DNA of 64,000 nucleotides from Craspedostauros australis (lineage: Eukaryota; Bacillariophyta; Bacillariophyceae; Mastogloiales; Achnanthaceae), in NCBI GenBank assembly GCA_026770025.1, contig JAMXDE010000072.1:108248-172247 (forward strand), in the 5' to 3' direction. The first letter of the stretch is position 1. Every line of letters begins with the position of its first letter. Below are positions 55,144-64,000 of the stretch, piece by piece. The notes under the pieces were generated by a model that worked only from the letters and a program-made list of their open reading frames with translations, searched no databases and was not told the DNA's origin. Made by a program: the position numbers and the translations under genes.

Positions 55144-55152
55144 GAAGGGGAG
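55144..55152 (+). other. Polypurine tract
   Basis: GAAGGGGAG directly precedes the 3' LTR, the expected site for plus-strand priming. Confidence 0.8.
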
Positions 55153-55680
55153 TAATAGAGCTAAACTAGTAACCATCTTAGCAAGAGAGACTACGAATCA
55201 TCCGACTCTTCAGCATTCCAGTAGGTCGAACGGACACTTCGCCGAACCCCACGTTTGGAGACAGATCCAGAACCTTGAAGCGGATCTTCGGAATTCGTGT
55301 CAGGGAACCAATGGGGTTCCGATAACCAAGTTTCTGACACCCACCATCGCCAAAACGCCGACGCACGGAACCAAAGCCACAACAACGAGCATCATCGCCC
55401 ATTGTCTCTCACAGAACCCAGACGACGGATCTCAACCCACGGTACTTGGGCTACACAACCCACACGCACTGTCATACAGGACATCACAGGAGATTCCCCT
55501 CGAAGAGAAGAACCATAGCACTAATCTCATAATCCGCACGTTTCTTCACCATCTACCAGTATTCTAAATTGACTACTTGTGGAACAGAAGACTCTCGTCC
55601 GGATCGCTTGCCAGTCAAGCCTCTGCCTACAGCTAAAGAACAGCCAACAAGACAACAGCCATTACGTTTGGGCTCTATTA
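55153..55680 (+). repeat. 3' LTR
   Basis: Direct repeat of 43853-44380, ending GGGCTCTATTA and followed by CTTCA. Confidence 0.95.
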
Positions 55681-55685
55681 CTTCA
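55681..55685 (+). repeat. Target-site duplication (right) CTTCA
   Basis: Second copy of the 5-bp host sequence duplicated at insertion (see 43848-43852). Confidence 0.93.
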
Positions 55686-56459
55686 CAAACCTTTGCCGTG
55701 TGCCAAATAGACGGCGGCTCTCACCAATTCTGCGACACTTCACAAAGTGACCTCCGAAGCGTGGTGCTCCATCCAATCCACGGGCCACGTACTATTTCAA
55801 TGCAAATTCAATGGGTGGAACAATCACTATGTAGACATAGTCAATGGTGTTCGTTGTCAGCCATCAACTGTCCTCTCCTTCCAGGGACCACAAACAATCC
55901 CTTAACCAATCCCGAACGCTTGCTCGGAGACAAGGGTGCGACACGCCCCCACATGAAGGTTGCGCCAACAAGCGGGAAACACTCACTGTGGACACATCCG
56001 CAATGAAACTTGTCCACGCTCATGACCCCAGCCATGATCAAAGAGCCATCGCAAGTATGGTCCACAGTTCACCAACCCACGACTATGGGATCGACACCCA
56101 CTGACAGAAGACGACACATTGATCACCACCACGTCACCAATCCACCACTTTTTCATCCTCAAGTGTACCTTGTTGCCGCGGCGTTGAAGAAACATCATGA
56201 GCAGAACCAAGCGTCCTAGTATGGTGCGAACACACAGGTAGTCATGCACACTCGACCATACGAGGACCTACCACCATACTCGATACAAGAGTAGTACTCG
56301 AATGCACATCCATCCACACAGCCCGACATGTCTGCCACCACATTCCATAAAATATTAGTGCAGCTGAAATCATTGACCAATCATTGATCGACGAACCAAT
56401 CCAACAAGCACGAGAGACGCTGTGCACAGCCCAAGAAGTCGAACACAGGATCGTACAGG
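55686..56459. other. Upstream region of the second STAND ATPase gene
   Basis: No gene recognised. Presumably contains the promoter and leader of the gene at 56460; the LTR element now lies about 780 bp upstream of its start. Confidence 0.45.
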
Positions 56460-59400
56460 ATGCTCGCCACAGCGTCGGTGCATGACGACACTCCGGGCCA
56501 ACCAAGTCCTCACCTGGAGAGTTCCCTGTCCACGTGCACGTCCACATCAGATGGTGACTACCAATGTGATGGCGACCTCATCGACCCCACCACTACGTTC
56601 TTCAAGGACGGCTGCTTTGCGGGTGGATTTCATGGGAGGCAAAAAGAATTGAGGACGATGCGTCATGTTTTCTATCGAGTGATGGCGCAGAATGGAGGCG
56701 GCAAGGCGCCCGATGGAGGCGAGGTACTGAAGCTGACATCTCCGGCAACGCCCCCATGCGACGTAAACAAGAGTGACGCCGAGCCTTGGGTTCCGGCTGT
56801 GTTTGTATGGGGTGCCAGCGGGACGGGCAAGTCAAAGCTCGTGGATGCGTTCTGTTCCCAGCTTTGCGAACAATCAGGGGACGGGCACAAGATTATCATC
56901 ATCAAGGGCAAGTTTGAAGAATCCCAACGAAACAATCCCTTCGCCGCCATCACGCAGGCATTCTCGGCCTGGTGCGCCGAATTAGAGTCCCAAGCTGCCA
57001 CCCTCACGGTTGGTTCGGGGAGATTGGCCGCAATCAGCGATGCCGATGGGCACAAAGACAGCAAGAGCAAGACGGCGACGGAGCTTCAACGTCTGCGTCG
57101 AAGAGTCAAATCGAGCTGGATGACATCGCAGCAAAAGGATCTCCTCATTTCCTTCATCCCGGCCCTGTCCATCCTATTGAACAGCGCCAGTGATGTGGCG
57201 GCCGAAGCGAAGAATGAAGGCGTGACGGCTCCAAAACCTCTGACCGATTTCTCCACCGAGACATCGTGGAACAGGCTCCAGTACACGTTCACGCAATTCC
57301 TCAGAATCATATCGTCCAAGGAATGTCCATTGGTGATGGTGCTCGACGATCTGCAGTGGGCGTCGCAGGAGAGCATGGATCTGGTATCCACCATGCTACA
57401 CCGGCCTCACCTACTTTTGATCGGCACCATCCGTCAAGAGACCAATCCTCACTCACCGGACGAGCTGCTGGAGCCGAATGTTGCTCTCCCGTTCATGAAG
57501 CTTCTGAATGACATCCGTCAGTCATGGTCTCGGGAAGACGTTCCGACAGAGCTCAAAGCCAAGATGAGAAACGCTCCCATGCCATACACCAGCATCCAAC
57601 TCTCGGATTTCTCTCCGCAAGAGCTCTACGACTGGGTGTCGAATCTCCTCCAGCTTGGGGGCGCAGATCACAGCGATCATGGTGCGTTCGTCGGTCGACT
57701 CACCGAGAATTTGTACCAACAGACTGGCGGCAATATCTTTCACGCCATGCATCTGTTGCGAGAGATGGAGCGCACGCATGGCTTGGCATACGATGCCATC
57801 TCCTCCCAATGGAAATTCCAAGATGACTCCCATTCGAACACAAGTGGGAATGGGGGATTGATGGCAACAGGACCGCACGGCATCACCTATCTCCTGACAT
57901 CCAGGATTCGATCCTTGCCTCGTCCATTGCAAAAGCTCTTGGCACTCGCATCGTACATCGGATCATCCTTCGACTCAGGCCTGCTTCAGATGCTGCAGGA
58001 CTATGAAGTCCGATACAACCGCGGCACAGAAGATATCCTTGGCAACGATGAAAGCAACCTCAGATCCTCCCCAAACATCCCCGATGACGACATTCCGGTC
58101 GTCGAATGGCTCGAACAAGCGGTGCTGGAAAGCATGCTGCACAACTCGATCGGAGGCACTACGTACTCCTTTGCGCATGATCGCGTCCAGCAGGCGGCCC
58201 GGAGTCTCGTACCCTTCGGCGAGATCCGCATCAAGCTCCAACTGCGCATCGGCCAATGTCTGTGGAACATATGTGCAGCGTCCACAGATGGTACCCAGTC
58301 TTCCGAGAAAGGGGACGGAGCCGCTCTTGCAACGTCCCGTACAGCCACGGATGATGGTGCCCTGCTTTTCGTCGCCATGGAATATCTGAATTTGGCACGA
58401 ACGAAGGATCATCTGCAGGCCGCGAAGCAGAATCTGGAAGTCGGCGAGCACGCGTTGAAGATCGCCGCTCTCATCCCAGCCGCCAAATATCTGCAAATCG
58501 CGACAGAGCAATTGAAGAAGGCCCATGGCAACCCATGGAAATATCAATACGAGCTCACACTGCGCTTGATTCGTTCGAGAGCAGATCTTGAGTTGGCTGT
58601 TGGCAATTTCGAGCTGGGGTTTTCGTTGAGCGACGAACTCTTGCAGCATGCCCAGTGCATTTCACACAAGCTTGCCACCTACCACTCCATGGCGGATGCC
58701 TTGGCAAGACAGGACAAGCACAAGCGCGCGCTTGAGATGAGCCAAGCCAGCGCCCAGCTGTGCAACGTGTATCCCAAGCGCGGGTTCCTGGCCAGATCGG
58801 TATGGCAACTGATGTCGGCAAGATCCTATTTTGGACAAACAAGTGACGACGAGTTCTTCAGCCGATGCCCCGTGACAACAGATCCCGCCACAATCCAATC
58901 CATCGGATTCCTGCAACAAATCGCGGTGCGGAGCTACGTGTGTCAATCCACCCTCACGTGGGTGCTGTCCACGGTTCAGATGGTCCAGATCACTCGAGCA
59001 CAAGGCATCTGCGAAGGCTCCTGCCAAGGACTGGCCATGTTCGCAATGCTTCATCTTGTTCTCGGGGAGTATTCCAACGCACGAAGATACATCGAACTCG
59101 CAAAGAAGGCCATTCACAAGGTTGACGGGACACGAATCCGCGCGTTGGTTTACAACGTTGCGGCCATCTACATCGACCCATACACGAAGGAGCCTGCGGA
59201 GATCAGCTCTGACTTTCAAGAGGCGCACAAAGCCGCCATGTCGAGTGGTGACTTTGAGGTAGGCATCGTGTCTCATTTTTCAAGCCTCATTTATGCATAC
59301 ATGGAGGGATACCCGTTGGACGGCTTATCATCCGCTGTCGATTCTGCCTTGCAACAATTCACCATCTACAAGATCAAGGCCCACTCCAAGCTCATGCCAG

Positions 59401-60347
59401 AGTACGTCCTTGCTCCCAGGTACATGGCTGGTATCCTCAAGCTAGATTGGGATGAACTTGGCAACCTCAAACAGTTCGAAGGTGGTGATCCGTACCTCCA
59501 AAACACCGCGCACTGGAGCCGGTTACACCTTGCCGTCTTCTTCCGCAAGTTCGAGTTTGCCGAGGTCCTATTCCACCTTGTGGACAACGCCAAGGTGAGC
59601 GACCTCGCGGACTCCGTGGCATCATCCATACCCCAATTGGGCGGTCTGATGGCATCGAACCGTTATCATCAGACGAAACAAAGAAAATACATCTCGATCC
59701 TCCGAAAGCAAAAGCAAATACTCAAGCAAATGTGCGAAACAAAGGGCAACAACGTGCGTCACCATTACCTCCTATTGCGAGCAGAAATGAAGGCCATCAA
59801 GATGGGCCCACGAACGCCCACGTACGTCCAAGCATGTTACGACGAAGCGATCGAGAAGGCCAGATCGAGGAACCACATCCACGAAGCCGGCCTGGCTTGC
59901 GAGATGGCCGGTGAGGCCTTCTTGAGAATTAGCACGCACGATGTTCGGGACAGAACATCCAACCTCATCCGCCATTACTTCACACGCGCCGCAGAATTCT
60001 ACGAGGCTTGGGGCGCCGTCACCAAATGCGAGGACCTGCGACAGCGGCGCGGAGATCACATCGATGAAGATCTTGTGCGCCACGCACGAAAGAGCGACGG
60101 CGTCATTGCTCAAACAGTCGCGCTTATGGATCCGCAGAGATTGGATGCCTGCTTTGATCTTGTGACTGTTCGTACTCCAGAGGCAACTGTGGTTCCAACT
60201 GTCACGAGCACTGGATTGAGGAGCGACGGTTTGAAGTCAAGAGCCAGGCAAAGGGAGAAGTCCTACGCCATCCATGAAACTGTTGAAGGCCATGCCAATG
60301 GTGATGATGACGATGACGATCTATCAGTATTGACAGACATGTCTTGA
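56460..60347 (+). CDS. STAND-type ATPase with helical repeats, paralogue 2 (1,295 aa)
   Basis: Same plan as the protein at 15263-19558. A disordered N-terminus leads to GGFHGRQKELRTM (about 54-67). Walker A is GASGTGKS at 118-125, and Walker B is VMVLDDLQW with D296/D297. LIGTIRQETNPHS follows, and FAHDRVQQAARSLVPFGEI lies at about 571. The helical TPR-like half then runs to the AAEFYEAWGAVTKCEDL block. Again no GAF, kinase or cyclase domain follows; instead there are about 95 residues ending in a poly-Asp run and LSVLTDMS. It is an old paralogue: motifs and gaps align throughout but most residues differ. The two proteins probably act as nucleotide-regulated signalling scaffolds, which is inference from the family. 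Confidence 0.88.
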   Translation: MLATASVHDDTPGQPSPHLESSLSTCTSTSDGDYQCDGDLIDPTTTFFKDGCFAGGFHGRQKELRTMRHVFYRVMAQNGGGKAPDGGEVLKLTSPATPPCDVNKSDAEPWVPAVFVWGASGTGKSKLVDAFCSQLCEQSGDGHKIIIIKGKFEESQRNNPFAAITQAFSAWCAELESQAATLTVGSGRLAAISDADGHKDSKSKTATELQRLRRRVKSSWMTSQQKDLLISFIPALSILLNSASDVAAEAKNEGVTAPKPLTDFSTETSWNRLQYTFTQFLRIISSKECPLVMVLDDLQWASQESMDLVSTMLHRPHLLLIGTIRQETNPHSPDELLEPNVALPFMKLLNDIRQSWSREDVPTELKAKMRNAPMPYTSIQLSDFSPQELYDWVSNLLQLGGADHSDHGAFVGRLTENLYQQTGGNIFHAMHLLREMERTHGLAYDAISSQWKFQDDSHSNTSGNGGLMATGPHGITYLLTSRIRSLPRPLQKLLALASYIGSSFDSGLLQMLQDYEVRYNRGTEDILGNDESNLRSSPNIPDDDIPVVEWLEQAVLESMLHNSIGGTTYSFAHDRVQQAARSLVPFGEIRIKLQLRIGQCLWNICAASTDGTQSSEKGDGAALATSRTATDDGALLFVAMEYLNLARTKDHLQAAKQNLEVGEHALKIAALIPAAKYLQIATEQLKKAHGNPWKYQYELTLRLIRSRADLELAVGNFELGFSLSDELLQHAQCISHKLATYHSMADALARQDKHKRALEMSQASAQLCNVYPKRGFLARSVWQLMSARSYFGQTSDDEFFSRCPVTTDPATIQSIGFLQQIAVRSYVCQSTLTWVLSTVQMVQITRAQGICEGSCQGLAMFAMLHLVLGEYSNARRYIELAKKAIHKVDGTRIRALVYNVAAIYIDPYTKEPAEISSDFQEAHKAAMSSGDFEVGIVSHFSSLIYAYMEGYPLDGLSSAVDSALQQFTIYKIKAHSKLMPEYVLAPRYMAGILKLDWDELGNLKQFEGGDPYLQNTAHWSRLHLAVFFRKFEFAEVLFHLVDNAKVSDLADSVASSIPQLGGLMASNRYHQTKQRKYISILRKQKQILKQMCETKGNNVRHHYLLLRAEMKAIKMGPRTPTYVQACYDEAIEKARSRNHIHEAGLACEMAGEAFLRISTHDVRDRTSNLIRHYFTRAAEFYEAWGAVTKCEDLRQRRGDHIDEDLVRHARKSDGVIAQTVALMDPQRLDACFDLVTVRTPEATVVPTVTSTGLRSDGLKSRARQREKSYAIHETVEGHANGDDDDDDLSVLTDMS

Positions 60348-60725
60348 AGAGGTGGTGGTGGTTCCGCAGGACAAACTTGCTATAGTATTGTGCAAACACA
60401 TTTGGGACAGGCGCAGCCTGGGAGAGAAGCACTGGCTGAGGAGGGGAGCATTTGGAATTCACACGAACCCTTTGGCGATTGCGCGGCCTGCAAAAGACTC
60501 TAAATTCTCTGGCTGCGTAGTGCAAATAGTTGAAGCAAGATGGAAGTGTATTCATAACTTAGGTGGCCATAAGCAGAATAGAAAGCTCTCTCTCTCTCTC
60601 TCGAGTTTGTTGTTTACATTGCGTCGCAAGTCATCATGTAGGCCAATGTGCTGTTCTCGCTGCACACTTCTTTACGTGCACATTGACGGCATGAGGAGCC
60701 GGCCGTGCACGGCACGTAGAATTTT
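60348..60725. other. Intergenic spacer with CT run
   Basis: Contains a TC dinucleotide run at about 60584-60602. Nothing else recognised. Confidence 0.45.
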
Positions 60726-61035
60726 TTATGAAGAAGTTGTCTCCGACCTTGTTGTTTTCACCGTGCGCAATCCCGAAGCAAAGGTTCCTCGGCATGCATT
60801 CTCCGCACCAGTGAGCAGTCTCGCGCCGTTCTTCACGGTTCTGGCCAGCAGATCATTCACACCATCACCGTCCTTGATGCTGTTGAATCGGGCCTCGGCT
60901 TCTTCAGCCGCCATGACCCCACGAGTTGCCTCATCGTTGCAACCGGAGATACTCTTGATCATCCTCCCACTGTCGTCGGCAGGACCCTCGGCTGCAACGA
61001 CGAATTCTGCACATGCGCCATCTCCATCGCCATCA
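60726..61035 (-). pseudogene. Fragment of a Cys-rich secreted-protein gene
   Basis: The minus strand reads DGDGACAEFV (near 61020), then MIKSISGCNDEA and VMAAEEAEARFNSIKDG, LLARTVKNGARLLTG. This matches the start of module 2 of the protein at 20948-23680 at roughly 60% identity by eye. It begins and ends abruptly, with no signal peptide, no Cys-repeat part and frame changes. It lies in the position that the intact gene holds in the first block. Confidence 0.8.
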
Positions 61036-62717
61036 TGATGAATGGGGCCATGACTTCACCGCCGAGAATAGTCACCGTCAGTCCACTACAGCCCGTGATC
61101 TTTTTCCGTTGCGTTGACCTTGATCTTGCTCTAGAGATCTTCTTCTTCAAGGCTTGGAGCGCTGCCTGATAGGCACTTCCATGCACATCGGAGACCACCG
61201 CATCATCTTGATTGTGATTAGCCGCCACATTTCGGTGCTGGTGTTCGGAACAAAAGAATCTGAAACAAAGCTGTTTCAAGAACACGCTCCGAGTCGCTTT
61301 GGGCCACACCGATTCGGACACGAGCAGGCGGATCGATCAGCACATGGCGAGTGCATCTCCGTCTGCTGTACGAATCGATGAGAACAATGGGAGCTCGGTA
61401 ATAGAAGAGTAGAATAGGAATAGAATAGTGATACTGGTGGCGAACAGGACTGGAACAAGTCCAGCACTCCAGCACCCCCGGCACTCCGGCAATCCACTCC
61501 ATACATACAGTACGACCTAGCACAACCGTCGCTCGAGACTGACCGTGCTGAATGGAGTGCACATCATGGAGATGCAAGGTCAACAGCAACACCAACATCA
61601 TGCGACGTGTGAAGCTATGAGTACGAATGCGAAACTGTGCGAAGAATGGGTGGTATGTGGCTTGCCTTTCACTTGGTCGCTTGGTCGCTTGGTCGCTTGG
61701 TTGATTGGTTGATTGATCATCGCAGAGCGCTGCTTGCCATCACACAACATCGCGAATTGTGGCGAATTGTGACGATCTGTTTTGCTGTTCACTCGTTGGG
61801 CGAGAGTTGTCTCAACAAAGGACAACAAATGGACATTGAGCCGAACAATACGGGACCAAACCACGAGTGTGCGATATTTGTAGCTATTGCACTTAGTGAG
61901 ATCGATCATTCAGTTCTTGATCTTGTTGCGCCTGTCGGTTTCAGTCACCAATCACAACACGCGAGCGTCGCACCCAGTCATTCCTGATGTCGAACAAACC
62001 AACACCACAAAATCAACACATCACATCGCATCACATCTTCTACTCATCCCATGACCAATACTCAAACGATGTCGTTCATACCAGTACCAACAATCGGCAC
62101 CGCTGGTACTATTAACACTATTGGCACAACTAGCACAACTAGCACTACTATCCCTTTTAGTACTGTTGGTGCTATTGAATTGACGCTCCAATCCATCACA
62201 ACAAACGATTCGCTGGAGTCTCGGCACGAACGAAACTGGGGGGCACGGGTGAGAAAACAAGACCAATTGCCATGATGGATACATACTACGAGCACTCCAG
62301 CAGAGTGAGGGTGCATACTCGTGTGATAAAAAAGATGCAACAGTCGGCAGATCACCCGCTCGAGCAAAGTGCCATCAAGATGGATCTTGCTCTTGCAATC
62401 CGCAACCGATTGTAGTCCTGCGCTGACATGCATCTTGCAATGGGCTCGATTCAATGATCGATCGAGATGTGCCATGCACGAGCTACAGAGCAGTAGCAGT
62501 CCTGCATACTCCTCCTGCACCAGCGAACGAGTGGAATGCAGGAATACATGAATGAGTGGAATGTAACCTCCTCTAGAGAGTGGGGTCCATCTCTCGTCGT
62601 CTCTTCTCATCTCATAAAATCCAATCGCATTCAACAGCAACAATACCAGCACATCACAACAACACCGTACTTGCACTCGCACTCGCCATCAACACCACCA
62701 ACAACGAACGAACAACC

Positions 62718-64000
62718 ATGAAACTTTCATCAGCCCTTCCCATCTTCATCGCAATCATCGCGACTGCCTCAAACATCGCCGCATCGGCAACAGACCATCA
62801 TTCTGCCGCCGGCCGTGATTCCAACATGACACCGAAGGGCGCGCACTCAGAGCGGTGCCCACACCAACGGTTCTGCTCCGCATCATCATGATTCTCACAT
62901 CAACGCGAAGAAGACCACGCGTGGCGGAGATCGTCCAAAGAGGCATGGACATGGGCAGCAGCCCAACCCACAACAAGCGCACCCACTCCATCAACGCCAA
63001 CAACTAACGAGACGCACATCGTGGGAGGAAACGAAGGCGACGAAGGAGAGTACCCAGAGTTCGTCCATTGGGCCGTGGGATGCGGCGGATCGCTCATCGC
63101 ACCCGACATCGTCCTCACTGCGGCACATTGCGACTCCGACCAGACCATCGGAATGGACGCCATCATCAGCGCGTATGATGAGGTTCGCATGGAACCAGCC
63201 AACAGGACCCGACGCATCGCAAGATCGATGACAAGCGCGTCCATCCAGACTACGCCGCCACTCAGATCAACGACATCATGCTGTTCCGTCTATCCAATCC
63301 TGCACCATCCAATGTGCCCATGATGAAGATAAACAGCAAGTTCGGCACTCCAGGCACGGACGGCTCGGGAAATCTGACAGACCATGACGGTGATTGGTTT
63401 TGGAGGACACATCGATGGTGGCTCTCCATCGGAGACTCTGATGGAGCTGGACATCCAGCAGGTCGATAACTGCGTGGTGCAACGATCAGGACAGATACAA
63501 CGGACAGGTCAGTCGATGAGGCGGAGTTCTGCGCTGGCTTCGTGAAGGATGGTGGTCCACCAGGGTGCCAAGGACTCATGTCAGGGTGACTCTGGTGGTC
63601 CGTGTTTTGTGGCAGAGTGTGGCGAAGCGCGTCCAGGTGGGCGTGGTGTCTTGGGGTATCGGTTGTGCTCAGCAGCGATATCCTGGTGTGTACGCTCGTG
63701 TGAGCAGCACGGACGAATGGATCAAGGTACGTACATCCGAGTGGGTGCATGCATGTCAATGCATGATGGAAGTATGATCGAAGTATGGTTGAAACATGAA
63801 AGGGGTGTGGCGAGTATGGTGAGTATGTAAATATGTATTATATGATCACAACAATGAGCTCACTATTCCATTCCATTCCATTCCATTCCATTGTACTCTT
63901 CCCCACTCTCCCAATACTCGTATACCCACAGGAGAATGCTGTAACATGTCCAAAGTACCATCCGAGCTATGTGGCACAGGAGGCGGAAACAACGATGATG
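62718..64000 (+). pseudogene. Broken copy of the trypsin-like protease gene (partial at window end)
   Basis: Starts with the same MKLSSALPIF signal peptide as the intact gene. The frame is lost at a C-run (near 62820) and again at many places, for example near 62848, 62956, 63005, 63184, 63214, 63375, 63405 and 63470, mostly by one-base gains or losses. Parts of all catalytic blocks (LTAAHCD, NDIMLF, the GDSGG region) survive in different frames. The intron can be placed at 63727-63931, with a longer ATTCC run, and the second exon begins at 63932 with one more missing base. As written it cannot give a full protease. See the finding on whether these changes are biological. Confidence 0.85.
63866..63894 (+). 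repeat. (ATTCC)n in the intron of the broken protease copy
   Basis: Five or so ATTCC units where the intact copy (28407-28425) has three; an ordinary microsatellite length change. Confidence 0.85.

Larger units (their letters stand above)
43853..55680 (+). mobile_element. Full-length Ty1/copia LTR retrotransposon, 11.8 kb
   Basis: Two direct 528-bp LTRs enclose a single long ORF with protease, integrase, reverse transcriptase and RNase H in copia order, and CTTCA is duplicated at both sides. The LTRs differ at about three positions within their first 70 bases, so insertion was recent. The element is more than twice the length of a typical copia because of long N- and C-terminal extensions of the polyprotein. 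The untranslated part between the 5' LTR and the ORF is only 45 bp. It sits between the RGRG-motif gene and the second STAND ATPase gene. Confidence 0.96.
61287..64000 (+). repeat. Segmental duplication, copy 2 (runs off the window)
   Basis: Same orientation as 25868-28533. Nearly identical from about 61750 through the protease leader; more small differences to the left and many single-base insertions and deletions within the protease exon. Confidence 0.9.

Overview
The window looks like nuclear DNA of a stramenopile alga, most likely a diatom. The pointers are a fibrillin (plastid lipid-associated) gene whose leader ends in an ALA/F cleavage site of the ASAFAP type used for stramenopile plastid import, an LTR element with the DGGA protease motif I associate with diatom copia elements, short GT-AG introns, long intergenic spaces, and a secreted chymotrypsin-fold protease with a C-terminal extra domain. 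Species cannot be read from the sequence. I recognised no rRNA, tRNA, CRISPR array or bacterial operon.

Layout: (1) 353-14405 holds two copies, in opposite orientation, of one TIR DNA transposon. Copy A (353-6437) has an intact 1,180-aa DDE-type transposase; copy B (8271-14405) is frameshifted. Each has TA target duplications, 39-40 bp TIRs, a compound (TAG)n(TTG)n tract before the transposase start, and a second convergent ORF. A further candidate element lies between them, and a foldback/MITE-like element (14408-14988) abuts B at the same TA. (2) 15263-28883 is host sequence: a large STAND-type P-loop ATPase, a two-module Cys-rich secreted protein, a thioredoxin-fold peroxiredoxin-like gene with one frameshift, and a secreted trypsin-like protease with one intron. 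(3) 28884-33427 is a repeat-rich spacer with a 3' scrap of a peroxiredoxin-like gene and a dead copia RT/RNase H fragment. (4) 33428-43659 has a 1,086-aa protein with a P-loop-like N-terminal half and a possible nuclease tail, the fibrillin gene, a small secreted protein and an RGRG-motif nuclear-type protein. (5) 43853-55680 is a full-length 11.8-kb Ty1/copia element (528-bp LTRs with about 3 differences, TSD CTTCA, one 3,542-aa ORF). (6) 56460-64000 repeats the gene order of block 2: a second STAND ATPase, a fragment of the Cys-rich gene and a broken copy of the protease gene, running off the window.

The two STAND/Cys-rich/protease blocks keep the same order and orientation, but the ATPases are old paralogues while the protease flanks are nearly identical. 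That suggests an ancient block duplication followed by recent conversion or re-duplication. The best candidates for undescribed biology are the TA-targeting transposon family, the copia element with an approximately 860-aa C-terminal extension and non-TG..CA LTR ends, and the P-loop/nuclease-like protein.
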